Shown: one piece after another, positions 1 through 8,014 of the stretch
How positions within the stretch are numbered: position 1 is the stretch's first letter
How the letters are laid out: every line of letters begins with the position of its first letter
DNA from: DALYDK01 sp964477125
Lineage (GTDB): Bacteria > Patescibacteriota > Saccharimonadia > Saccharimonadales > CAIOMD01
DNA: 64,000 nucleotides
Direction: 5' to 3'
NCBI GenBank assembly: GCA_964477125.1
Contig: CAYZCZ010000002.1
Span: 4,042 to 68,041 of the forward strand
Translations under genes and position numbers: made by a program
The notes under the pieces: generated by a model
The model's database searches: none
The model's input: the letters and a program-made list of their open reading frames with translations, nothing else
Told to the model about the DNA's origin: nothing

Positions 1-306
1 CAAGTAGATAAAATTTATGTTTCCATAAAACCATTAGATCCATTTGAGATTGATGAAGAAAAGGCTCGTGAGCTATATAAAGCCAAGTTAGAGCTTGAAG
101 CGAATAAACAGGTCAAAGTATTCGAAAAAGATAATATCAAGGTCCTGCGCGGTCCTTATGGCCCTTATGTGACAAATGGAAAGGCCAATGCTCGCATACC
201 AAAAGCTATTGAACCAGATAAAATAACCCTAGAAGAAGCAACGGCTTTATTAGCTAAAGCAAAACCAGCTAAAAAACGTATAGTTAAACGACGTAAAACT
301 AAATAA
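1..306 (+). CDS. topA: DNA topoisomerase I, C-terminal end (partial)
   Basis: Only the last 101 codons are present; the gene begins left of the window and stops with TAA at 304-306. The segment VLRGPYGPYVTNGKANARIP followed by ITLEEATALLA is the typical C-terminal repeat of bacterial type IA topoisomerases (Toprim_C_Rpt family), and the protein ends in a basic AKKRIVKRRKTK tail. The enzyme relaxes negative supercoils through a covalent tyrosine intermediate, but that catalytic part is outside the window. The next gene on the same strand starts 200 bases later behind its own promoter, so topA is probably the last gene of its transcript. No clear terminator hairpin is visible behind it. Confidence 0.88.
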   Translation, partial: QVDKIYVSIKPLDPFEIDEEKARELYKAKLELEANKQVKVFEKDNIKVLRGPYGPYVTNGKANARIPKAIEPDKITLEEATALLAKAKPAKKRIVKRRKTK

Positions 307-431
307 ATTAAATCAGTTATCTTAATAAAATTACATCTCAAATAAGAACTTAAGGCACTAGTCAACTTCTTATGTACACTGTATGCAATGTTGTCTAGTT
401 TGTGCTACAATAATATTAGTCAAACATACTA

Positions 432-460
432 TTGACGACAGTAGTTATTTGTTTTACTAT
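432..460 (+). promoter_or_regulatory. Promoter of the sigma-region-4/HARE-HTH gene
   Basis: TTGACG at 432-437 and TACTAT at 455-460 are separated by exactly 17 bases, a good match to a vegetative sigma-70-type promoter. A second candidate is TACAAT at 406-411 preceded by TG (extended -10). Transcription from the first would give a leader of about 40 bases ending in the GGAGAG ribosome site at 491-496. Confidence 0.55.
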
Positions 461-505
461 ATATGTAATCTATTCGTTCACTAAAAATAGGAGAGACCGA
501 CAAAT

Positions 506-1564
506 ATGACCACATCAGATAAGGTAACTGGCGTTTCCAGTTTAAATTTAGAATCTGTAATTAACGATGTTCTGTCTTCTATTGATCGTGAGCGCGAACG
601 TGAAGTAGTTTCTAGGCGCTTCGGGCTATTCGACCGCAAAGAAACTTTAGAGCAAATTGGAGAACTTCTTGGAATTACCCGCGAAAGAGTAAGACAACTT
701 GAAAAAGCAATTGTCACTAAGTTAAAAGTTTCAGCCTCCGAAGGCAAACTAGCTAGTTTAAACCTAGCACAAGAAACTATATTAGATATTGTCAAAACCA
801 ATGGCGATGTTATGCGAATTAGCCAGTTAGCCAAACTACTAACAGACGATGGTACCAAAATTGACCAATCTAGGCTTGGATTTGTAGCTGAACTTTGCCC
901 GAACTTAGCATGTATAGAAGAAAGTGACCATTTTTACTCAGCAACTGGAGATAGGCAAAAGTACGATGAAAAAACTATTCGTGAACAAACCAATAAAGTA
1001 GTCGAGACAATCAAAAAGACAATTGGTGAACCTGCAACTATTAAGAAAATCGCACAGGTTTACGGAAGTGAAGACGTCGCTCATGTTGAGGCAATCGCAT
1101 CTATATCTAAGCACTTAGCCAACCTAAATGGTCGCTGGGGCTATATTAAATGGCCAACAGTAAACCCTAAGAATATTCGCGATAAAATATATGTCATATT
1201 AAGTGAAAATGGCTCCCATATGCATTTTAATGAAATTGCTTCGTCTATTAGAGATAGTGAATTCAAACGAAAAGATGTAACAACTCAAGCAATCCACAAT
1301 GAACTAATTAAAGATAAACGATTTGTACTTATAGGTCGTGGAATTTATGCCTTAGATGAATGGGGCTACAAAAAGGGAACTGTTGCAGATATTATTGCTG
1401 AAGTACTAAGAAGCGCTGGCGAGCCTTTACACAGAGACGAAATCGTTAAGCGTGTATTAAAAACTAGACACGTTAAGGAAACTACAATTTTACTTAACCT
1501 ACAGGGTAAAGACCAGTTTAAGCGTGTTGCCAAAGCAACATATACACTTGTCGAAGTAGCTTAA
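506..1564 (+). CDS. Sigma-70 region 4-like protein with HARE-HTH domains
   Basis: The 352-residue protein begins with a sigma-70 region 4 helix-turn-helix (about residues 28-75: EREREVVSRRFGL, then LEQIGELLGITRERVRQLE), the part that reads the -35 element. Sigma regions 2 and 3 are missing, so it is not a complete sigma factor. Two later segments, about 205-270 (KIYVILSENGSHMHFNEIAS) and about 290-350 (ADIIAEVLRSAGEPLHRDEI), look like HARE-HTH modules as in the RNA polymerase delta subunit. A role as a polymerase-associated transcription factor is inferred. The start ATG at 506 follows a good GGAGAG site and a recognisable promoter. The gene is preceded by topA and followed by a large ATPase on the same strand. 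Confidence 0.75.
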   Translation: MTTSDKVTGVSSLNLESVINDVLSSIDREREREVVSRRFGLFDRKETLEQIGELLGITRERVRQLEKAIVTKLKVSASEGKLASLNLAQETILDIVKTNGDVMRISQLAKLLTDDGTKIDQSRLGFVAELCPNLACIEESDHFYSATGDRQKYDEKTIREQTNKVVETIKKTIGEPATIKKIAQVYGSEDVAHVEAIASISKHLANLNGRWGYIKWPTVNPKNIRDKIYVILSENGSHMHFNEIASSIRDSEFKRKDVTTQAIHNELIKDKRFVLIGRGIYALDEWGYKKGTVADIIAEVLRSAGEPLHRDEIVKRVLKTRHVKETTILLNLQGKDQFKRVAKATYTLVEVA

Positions 1565-1599
1565 TATTTTTACTCTATAGCCTTAGCCCATATTTGAAG

Positions 1600-1605
1600 T
1601 ATAAT
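1600..1605 (+). promoter_or_regulatory. -10 element (TATAAT) of the VirB4/TraG-like gene
   Basis: A perfect TATAAT lies 36 bases behind the preceding stop codon. I find no matching -35. Transcription would start near 1612, close to a TTG at 1617 that is in frame with the next gene; the better-supplied start is GTG 1656. Confidence 0.4.
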
Positions 1606-1655
1606 GAAGCTTGTGATTGATCAACAGGTATTACCATTTTAAGGATAGTTTAACC

Positions 1656-4361
1656 GTGGATAAGAAACCAAAAGATTTTGTATTGTTACTGGTCGAGATA
1701 CCACGTACTAACGATAAAAAAGAATTATCAGCCGAACAAATGTTCGCCTCGTTACACGGTATCTACAAGCCATTAAAAACGCTATTTAATGATGGCTACT
1801 TAAAACAAGATCATATTAGCTTTGAAATCGCATCGATAGGCCAACGAATACGCTTCTACGCATCTGTTTCCAAAGACTTGCAAGCTTTTGTAGAAGGTCA
1901 AATTTATGCCCAATACCCTCAAGCCCAAATATCAGAGACTGAAGATTATGCCAATCGCTCAATGCATCAACCAGTGATATATTCAACAGAACTAGTATTA
2001 ACCGATAATGAAACATTGCCCATTAAAACTTTTCCTAGTTTCGAAGTTGATCCGCTAGCTGCTATTACTGCAACCCTTGCTAAGTTAGACCAACCTGGTG
2101 AAGAACTATGGGTTCAAATATTAACTAGACCTATCGGAGACGAATGGCACCAAAAAAGTGCCAAGATGGTTAGCAAAATAAAAACAGGTAAAGTTGTATG
2201 GAGCGGTTCAGGTGGGTTTTCATACGTTGGCCAAGCTTTTGGTGCATTAATCAAGCCCCCTGAAGCAGGAGCCGGCACTACTTTTGAGCCATCCGAGAGA
2301 GATAAAACCCGCGTTTCGGCAATTGAAGAAAAAAGCCAAAAGCTAGGCTATCAGGTAAAAATTAGGCTAGTTTATGCTGGCAACGACCAAGCAACTGCCC
2401 GATTACGAATGCAGGCTATGGTTGGCACATTTAAACAATTTAATACTACAAATTTAAATGGTTTCCAAAGCAAACTACCCAGTTTCGATCCGCTTAAACT
2501 AAATGATTATCAAGCTAGACGTTTTATTGATAAAGGCTATATTTTAAATATTGAAGAGGTGGCCAGCTTATTCCACTTGCCACACACTACTGTAGAAACG
2601 CCAAATATTGTCTGGGCGACTACTAAAACCTCTGAACCACCTTCAAACTTGCCAGCTTATGGCAAATATAAAGAAAATGAAATTAGCCTATACGGTGTCA
2701 CCAATTTCAGAGGCGATAATACTATGTTTGGCTTGCTTAGAGCAGACAGAGGTCGCCATGTGTATATATTGGGTCAAACAGGGGCCGGTAAATCTGGTCT
2801 ATTAGAGCTATTAACTTTATCAGACATTTATTATGACCAAGGTTTTGCGGTTATTGACCCTCACGGAGACTATGCCACAAGCGTATTAAAATACATTCCC
2901 GAAAGACGTATAAAAGACGTTATTTACTTTAATCCAGCCGATAGCGAGTTCCCAATTGGATTTAACCCATTAGAAATTGTCGACTCAACCAGCAAAGGGC
3001 AGGTAAGTAGCGAGCTAGTCGGTGTTCTAAAAAGGATGTTTGAAAGCTGGGGCCCTAGGTTAGAATATATTTTACGCTACACAATCTTGGCTCTGCTTGA
3101 TTACCCAGGTTCAACCATGCTCGATATTACTCGCATGCTAACCGAAAAAAAATTCCGCGATGAAGTCGTGTCACACATAGAGGATATTGTAGTTAAAAAC
3201 TTCTGGACTAAAGAGTTTGCCAGTTGGAATGAGAAGTTTGCTAATGAAGCGGTGGCACCTGTGCTAAACAAGGTTGGTGCTTTTACGGCAAACCCCCTAG
3301 TTCGCAATATTATTGGTCAACCGAAGAGTACCTTCAATATTCGCCAGGTCATGGATGAGGGTAAAATATTTGTCGTTAACCTTTCCAAGGGCTTAGTTGG
3401 CGAAGATAATGCAGCCATTTTGGGCTCAATGTTGGTAACTAAAATCCAACTGGCCGCCATGAGCAGGTCTGATATTCCAAATATCGAAGACCGCCGTCCA
3501 TTCTATCTTTATGTAGATGAGTTCCAGAACTTTGCAACAGATAGTTTCGCGGTAATTTTAAGTGAAGCCCGAAAATATGCACTGAATTTAACTATTGCCA
3601 ACCAATATATATCCCAAATGGATGAACCGGTACGCAATGCCGTATTCGGTAACGTTGGAACCATGATTACCTTTAGAGTCAGCCCCGATGACAGCCCATT
3701 TTTAGTAAAATACTACGAACCGCAGTTCGAGGCAGGGGACTTATCCGATTTTCATAACCGTAATTTCGTAACAAGCATGAGTATTAACGGGGAAAAGGCT
3801 GTTCCTTTTTCTGGCACTACCCTAAACATCCCCCCAGTAACAAAAGATTTCGTTGGCCAAATAGTTGAACAGTCCAGGGAAAAATATTCCTCAGATAAGT
3901 TTAGCGTAGAGCAGACAATAATTAATAATTCCATGGGTCAGGGCGCTAACAACCCTACAGTTAACCCGTATGCAACAACCAACTCCCAAGCTAATCTACA
4001 AAGCCAAACTATACCTAATGCCAACATAAGAACTCCAAGAATACCGCTTGGTGCTATTATCTCTGCTCCTATTGAAAAACTAACCGAAAGTCAAAAACGC
4101 CGTAAGCGCCGTAAAAAAGCCCAAGAGGCCGCCAAACTAGCCGAGGAACAACAGAAAAATGCAACTCCTATCCAGCCACAGCAAACGCAAGCCGTACAGC
4201 AACACAACAACGCAAATCAAGCCTTACACCCAAAAACTAACCCAAGGCATGCTACAAGGGCTGTAACAACCTCAAAGCCACAGCCAAAGCCTCAACAACA
4301 AGCTCCAAAACAACCACCTCAACCACCACAAGATGACCCAACCGTCCTCCACCTAAGATAG
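1656..4361 (+). CDS. VirB4/TraG-type ATPase (T4SS-like DNA or protein motor)
   Basis: This large protein carries a Walker A GQTGAGKS (residues 386-393 when counted from TTG 1617) followed by DPHGDY, and a Walker B region YLYVDEFQNF, as in VirD4/TraG/VirB4 conjugation ATPases (DUF87/TraM-recognition type). The first 380 residues are a mixed alpha/beta region. The last 100 are low-complexity, rich in Gln and Pro with a Lys/Arg patch (KRRKRRKK). I see no membrane segment, unlike classical VirD4. I prefer GTG 1656 because AAGGA at 1641-1645 sits about ten bases before it; TTG 1617 would add 13 residues. In this group such ATPases may serve DNA uptake, pilus function or secretion. No other T4SS gene is in the window, so the substrate is unknown. 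Confidence 0.75.
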   Translation: MDKKPKDFVLLLVEIPRTNDKKELSAEQMFASLHGIYKPLKTLFNDGYLKQDHISFEIASIGQRIRFYASVSKDLQAFVEGQIYAQYPQAQISETEDYANRSMHQPVIYSTELVLTDNETLPIKTFPSFEVDPLAAITATLAKLDQPGEELWVQILTRPIGDEWHQKSAKMVSKIKTGKVVWSGSGGFSYVGQAFGALIKPPEAGAGTTFEPSERDKTRVSAIEEKSQKLGYQVKIRLVYAGNDQATARLRMQAMVGTFKQFNTTNLNGFQSKLPSFDPLKLNDYQARRFIDKGYILNIEEVASLFHLPHTTVETPNIVWATTKTSEPPSNLPAYGKYKENEISLYGVTNFRGDNTMFGLLRADRGRHVYILGQTGAGKSGLLELLTLSDIYYDQGFAVIDPHGDYATSVLKYIPERRIKDVIYFNPADSEFPIGFNPLEIVDSTSKGQVSSELVGVLKRMFESWGPRLEYILRYTILALLDYPGSTMLDITRMLTEKKFRDEVVSHIEDIVVKNFWTKEFASWNEKFANEAVAPVLNKVGAFTANPLVRNIIGQPKSTFNIRQVMDEGKIFVVNLSKGLVGEDNAAILGSMLVTKIQLAAMSRSDIPNIEDRRPFYLYVDEFQNFATDSFAVILSEARKYALNLTIANQYISQMDEPVRNAVFGNVGTMITFRVSPDDSPFLVKYYEPQFEAGDLSDFHNRNFVTSMSINGEKAVPFSGTTLNIPPVTKDFVGQIVEQSREKYSSDKFSVEQTIINNSMGQGANNPTVNPYATTNSQANLQSQTIPNANIRTPRIPLGAIISAPIEKLTESQKRRKRRKKAQEAAKLAEEQQKNATPIQPQQTQAVQQHNNANQALHPKTNPRHATRAVTTSKPQPKPQQQAPKQPPQPPQDDPTVLHLR

Positions 4362-4389
4362 CATTACTATTACTATCCTTAAAATCAGT

Positions 4390-5049
4390 TTATCTCTCGT
4401 ATTTAGATAATTTTGTTAAAGTTTTTAAGGTATCAGACCAAAAGATAGTTTCAGTAACTATTTTGATGTTATTTGGAATGGTAGTTTTTTTCGAGAGCAA
4501 CATGGCATTAATTTGATTTTGGCTTACTTTACCACCAACGCAAACAAATATAACTTGTTCATTCTGAAGAATTTTATATCTTTTAACCTTAATATTTACA
4601 ACTCCTTGCAAAGAAAATATATCTTGTGCATAAAATAAATCAATAACAACACCCTTATCATCGTTCAAATATATGTAAAAATCTGATGTTACTCGGCCTG
4701 GTCTGATAATTTTATGCTCATGTATAGCAATCTCATGAAAAACTTTAGTCAATTCATAGAAAAAATTTTCCTCATCATCTTGTGAACGTCGAAAGGTTTT
4801 GCTTGCAATTTGCTGTCGATATTCTCCCTTTGTGTAATTATAAACGCCTTCAGGAAACAATTTTCTCCTAACTGCGACCAATCCACCAAAAGTTCTTTGT
4901 ATGGATCGAGAGGATGGTAGATAAGGATAAACATCAATTTCATGGGCGGTAGGCATTCTACCAAATTCACTATTAAAAGAAAGGAAGCCTTCTCTAAGTT
5001 GCTCTTCAGTCCACTGTATTTGACTACCTTTCTTAGCTTCTCTGCGCAT
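4390..5049 (-). CDS. Homing-endonuclease-like protein (HE-associated repeat plus nuclease-like domain)
   Basis: The N-terminal part (WTEEQLREGFLSFNSEFGRM, PTAHEIDVYPYLPSSRSIQRTFGGLVAVRR) resembles the DNA-binding homing-endonuclease-associated repeat. The C-terminal part (FHEIAIHEHKI, TSDFYIYLND, GVVIDLFYA) has the alternating strand and acidic pattern of a small PD-(D/E)XK-like nuclease, but I cannot assign catalytic residues with certainty. I chose ATG 5049 because TATCAT at 5056-5061 lies six bases in front of it, the spacing seen at other leaderless genes here. An upstream ATG at 5094 would add 15 residues but falls inside a repeated 17-bp site. It converges with the preceding plus-strand gene, 28 bases away, and is probably monocistronic. 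It may be selfish or a site-specific nuclease. Confidence 0.5.
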   Translation of the reverse strand: MRREAKKGSQIQWTEEQLREGFLSFNSEFGRMPTAHEIDVYPYLPSSRSIQRTFGGLVAVRRKLFPEGVYNYTKGEYRQQIASKTFRRSQDDEENFFYELTKVFHEIAIHEHKIIRPGRVTSDFYIYLNDDKGVVIDLFYAQDIFSLQGVVNIKVKRYKILQNEQVIFVCVGGKVSQNQINAMLLSKKTTIPNNIKIVTETIFWSDTLKTLTKLSKYER

Positions 5050-5055
5050 TGATGT

Positions 5056-5061
5056 ATGATA
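5056..5061 (-). promoter_or_regulatory. -10 element (TATCAT) of the endonuclease-like gene
   Basis: TATCAT on the minus strand ends six bases before ATG 5049, so the mRNA would be leaderless. The 17-bp repeat at 5077-5093 would overlap the -35 region of this promoter, a classic operator position. Confidence 0.35.
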
Positions 5062-5076
5062 ACATAATGTGAATAC

Positions 5077-5093
5077 TGAACATTTTACGAACA
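5077..5093 (+). repeat. 17-bp repeated site, copy 1 (candidate operator)
   Basis: TGAACATTTTACGAACA recurs exactly at 5676-5692 and with one mismatch at 5701-5717. Each copy holds two GAACA half-sites 11 bases apart, one DNA turn, in direct orientation. This copy covers the -35 zone of the endonuclease-like gene. Confidence 0.5.
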
Positions 5094-5094
5094 T

Positions 5095-5933
5095 TGTATT
5101 TGTGAATTGTATTATATTAGTTAATGTTATCTTATACGGTTGTGAGCTTGTCTAAACACATCTACTAGTTAATAAGTAGGTAGGCTTAATAAAATAATAT
5201 TGCTAATAAAATTTAAATATAAAACTAGGCGAGTGCAAAAACTAAGAATTTGAGCCAAGAAAGCTTGGCAGAGTACTTCCCAAAAATTGTGATTCAATGT
5301 CGTCCAATATATCTTTTACGACATGTACTACAGTAATATAGTTGATTAACTACTCAACTACATATAGGGGATTCTAGGAAAATAATCTATAAATAGCTAA
5401 TTATAGTCCCTTGCAGGTACTGTGCTTCACAATAAACAATTCAATTGTTTATATTTAAATGCCCAGCACTATCTATATGGGTTATACATTAGTAAATATA
5501 AAGTTATCCACAGATTAATTAATCCAATAACAGATTACCTTATGGGGTACATTTAAATAATATTTTATTGTTAGCTACGCCCAACGGGGAGTGTTTGACA
5601 AATTCTTGTTTTATTATATTGTAATATTGTTTATCTGTTCTTTCCCCCGCAGGGCCTCAAAACTTACAAAAAATATGAACATTTTACGAACATTATATGA
5701 TGAACATATTACGAACACCAATTATTTGATATTTTGCGATATTTGTTGATTTATATAGTTTTTTTAGCATCAACATCGCACCGTGCCCGCTAAGTTAGCA
5801 TTATTTAAATTCTAACTTAGCCTTAACTCCCCTCTCCCCTACCTGCTTTAAATTTTTATTTTCCTGGCATTCCAATATATTAACAGAGGTCAACTATAGT
5901 CCCCACTCCTGTTAAACTGAAGCTTTTTTAATC
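5095..5933. other. Gene-free 839-bp region with inverted and direct repeats
   Basis: No convincing protein gene or tRNA is present. The region holds a 21-bp palindrome (ATAAACAATT-C-AATTGTTTAT, 5432-5452), a TAGTTGA/TCAACTA hairpin (5339-5360), a 10-bp inverted repeat (GCTAAGTTAG 5789-5798 with its complement at 5812-5821), one perfect DnaA-box-like TTATCCACA (5504-5512) and the 17-bp repeats at 5676-5717. It lies downstream of ftsQ, which ends the dcw cluster. Gene arrays on both sides point towards it, which argues against an origin of replication. Confidence 0.5.
5676..5717 (+). repeat. Tandem 17-bp sites, copies 2 and 3, around a TATAAT
   Basis: TGAACATTTTACGAACA (5676-5692) and TGAACATATTACGAACA (5701-5717) are in the same orientation with a 25-bp period. 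On the minus strand a perfect TATAAT (5697-5692) lies in the gap between them, so the pair could regulate a short transcript running to lower coordinates. Only a 22-codon open frame follows, starting at 5682, so any product may be an RNA. Confidence 0.45.
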
Positions 5934-6839
5934 TTATTTTACAAAAATTTTATCTGCGAGTCGTGCATCAATGTACTCAGATGGTTTAGCTCCAGATAAC
6001 TTCTTAATAACAGCGCGATATGCGCCGTATTGTTGGTTAATTGTACTCGGATCAAGCATAAACTTAATATAGTAGGTTCCTTCGGCAGAATTGGTAAAGT
6101 ATACCTCCTGGGGTTGAAGAGGTATTTGCAAGGAGATGGTCTTAGTGTCTTTAGTAGCGCTTTGGAAAATCAACTTACGGATGGCTTCTGCTTGGTTTGG
6201 AGTAATAAATTGTTTTCCTTCTTCTAGTTTAATGCCACTTTTATTGCTGATGACTGGTAAATTTCTAGAGTTTGCTACTGATTCCCCAACAGGCAATAAC
6301 ACCCTTCCCCTTTCACTTAAAACATACTGTTCTGTATCTGTTTCGCTAAATATTGCCATTGCCTTATCTGTATATATTTTTACATCTGGCCTATGCCCAA
6401 TAAACGGTACACTTACCTGCACCACACTTGCTTCAGGCAAGGATTTTTTTATATCATTTTCGAGTTGATTTTTGTTAAGAGTGGGTTTTAATAAATTAAA
6501 CCAGTTTTTTTGCAAAGCTTCATTTACCGCTTTGGAATATTCTACCTTTTGGCGATACTGTGTACCGGAAACTGTCACGCTAGCATCATTATTTAAGGTT
6601 ATGGTATATATTGCAACCAAAGCTAATACCACCCCAATTAATATATATAGCCAGTTTTTAAATATAATTCGCAATCTTCTTTTAGATGTTTCTTTCTGAT
6701 AATTCTTTTCTGTTTGCCTATCAAAGGTGTTTAATTTTTGGCTACTAGCAGTGTAGTATGAATAAACTCTCTGCCTTTTTGAGCTATTATCCGTTTGGCG
6801 TTCTTCTTGTTTGGTGTTTTTTTTGCCAAATATTTTCAT
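5934..6839 (-). CDS. ftsQ: FtsQ/DivIB-type cell division protein
   Basis: The 301-residue bitopic protein has a basic, Gln/Lys-rich cytoplasmic N-terminus, one membrane helix near residues 58-80 (WLYILIGVVLALVAIYTI) and an extracytoplasmic domain starting with a POTRA-like segment (VTVSGTQYRQKVEYSKAVNEAL, residues ~88-109; then VVQVSVPF). Its position directly after murG, with stop and start overlapping as TAATG, matches the conserved dcw order and supports the assignment despite the poorly conserved sequence. FtsQ links early and late division proteins, binding FtsL and FtsB. It is the last gene of the cluster here: ftsA and ftsZ do not follow, and an 839-bp gene-free stretch comes instead. 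Confidence 0.8.
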   Translation of the reverse strand: MKIFGKKNTKQEERQTDNSSKRQRVYSYYTASSQKLNTFDRQTEKNYQKETSKRRLRIIFKNWLYILIGVVLALVAIYTITLNNDASVTVSGTQYRQKVEYSKAVNEALQKNWFNLLKPTLNKNQLENDIKKSLPEASVVQVSVPFIGHRPDVKIYTDKAMAIFSETDTEQYVLSERGRVLLPVGESVANSRNLPVISNKSGIKLEEGKQFITPNQAEAIRKLIFQSATKDTKTISLQIPLQPQEVYFTNSAEGTYYIKFMLDPSTINQQYGAYRAVIKKLSGAKPSEYIDARLADKIFVK

Positions 6840-8014
6840 TATTTGTTACCCGAACTTAAAATTATTTCAGCAAGTTCGGCCGAGGCTTTTGGATGTGCAA
6901 AATCTGATATGTTTTGACTTAAATTACTTAGTTGTTTGGCATTATTAATAACGTCATCTATGATATAACCTAAGTATTTTGAGTCTTTATCAATTTCCAA
7001 TTCCGTGACTACTAGACAAGCATTTTTCGAACTAAAAACCTTTGCATTAATTGATTGATGACCACCGGTTAAAACAGGATTTGGCACAAGTATGGTTGGC
7101 GTTCCAACTATTGCTAGCTCGGCTAATGTAGTCGCTCCTGAGCGTGAGACAACCAAGTCGGAAGCGATAAAAATATCTGCTAAATTATCAAAGAATGGCT
7201 TAACTTCTACCTTGTCGTTAAGCAATTTATTACTAGCTACTTTGTGCTGTATTTCTTTGTATTGAGACTTACCGGTTGCCCAATAGATTTTTAAATTTTT
7301 ATTTTTAGTGAGTATGTTGGGTAGACATTGTAAAAATGCATTATTCAGCCTAACAGCACCTTGGCTCCCACCTACAATAGTTAATAATTTATCATTTGGT
7401 TTTACCCCAAGACCGATTTTAGCTTTATTAATAGATTTTCCCATAACACCTTTGATAAAGTCTTCACGAACTGGTACGCCAGTTTCTATAACCTTATTTA
7501 TGGGGTAAAAATTTTTATATGTTTCAGCTGGCATAGCAACTGCCATTTTTTTTGCAAACCTAGAAACAATCCTATTTGTTAAACCAGGTATTGCATCAGA
7601 ATCATGGGTAACTATTGGTATCATCAACAGCCCAGCACTAATCCCAACAGGTAATCCAACATATCCTCCTTTAACAAATACAGCATCAGGTCGCCAAAGA
7701 ATTAACAAAAATAATGATTGCACTATACCTATAAACACATAAAATAAATCTCTAACATTGCGAAGTATTATACTGGGGTGAGCAATATACCATAAAAACC
7801 CACGACCATGGAACCGCCTAAATTTACCAGCTAATATACGGTGCTGTTTTGAAATATTTTGGTCTGAACCAACCATCTCTTTGGAAAATTTATCACCGAA
7901 TTGACCAATATAGCGTATTTGGACGCTTGGATTTTGCCTGACTATTTCAGATACTACGGCGAGTAACGGTGTAACGTGGCCTGCCGTTCCTCCGCCAGTG
8001 ACTATTATCTTCAC
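6839..8014 (-). CDS. murG: MurG, lipid II-forming GlcNAc transferase
   Basis: MurG transfers GlcNAc from UDP-GlcNAc to lipid I at the inner face of the membrane, giving lipid II. The family signatures are present: N-terminal GGGTAGHVTP, VGGSQGA in the second Rossmann half and SRSGATTLAEL for the nucleotide sugar. The length of about 390 residues is normal, with hydrophobic patches around residues 85-150. I chose the GTG start at 8014 because AAAGGG lies six bases before it; an ATG at 8029 would add MKGLI. The gene begins inside the 3' end of ftsW, a 68-base overlap, and ends in the ftsQ start codon, so translation is probably coupled. Lipid II made here would be flipped and used by FtsW/FtsI. 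Confidence 0.92.
   Translation of the reverse strand: MKIIVTGGGTAGHVTPLLAVVSEIVRQNPSVQIRYIGQFGDKFSKEMVGSDQNISKQHRILAGKFRRFHGRGFLWYIAHPSIILRNVRDLFYVFIGIVQSLFLLILWRPDAVFVKGGYVGLPVGISAGLLMIPIVTHDSDAIPGLTNRIVSRFAKKMAVAMPAETYKNFYPINKVIETGVPVREDFIKGVMGKSINKAKIGLGVKPNDKLLTIVGGSQGAVRLNNAFLQCLPNILTKNKNLKIYWATGKSQYKEIQHKVASNKLLNDKVEVKPFFDNLADIFIASDLVVSRSGATTLAELAIVGTPTILVPNPVLTGGHQSINAKVFSSKNACLVVTELEIDKDSKYLGYIIDDVINNAKQLSNLSQNISDFAHPKASAELAEIILSSGNK

Noticed and set aside
5504..5512. DnaA-box-like TTATCCACA as a sign of a replication origin (a second copy at 14400-14408)
   Set aside because: Only single boxes, no cluster, no dnaA or dnaN nearby, and gene directions converge here rather than diverge.
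6136..6468. 110-codon plus-strand frame
   Set aside because: Antisense shadow of ftsQ without a start signal.
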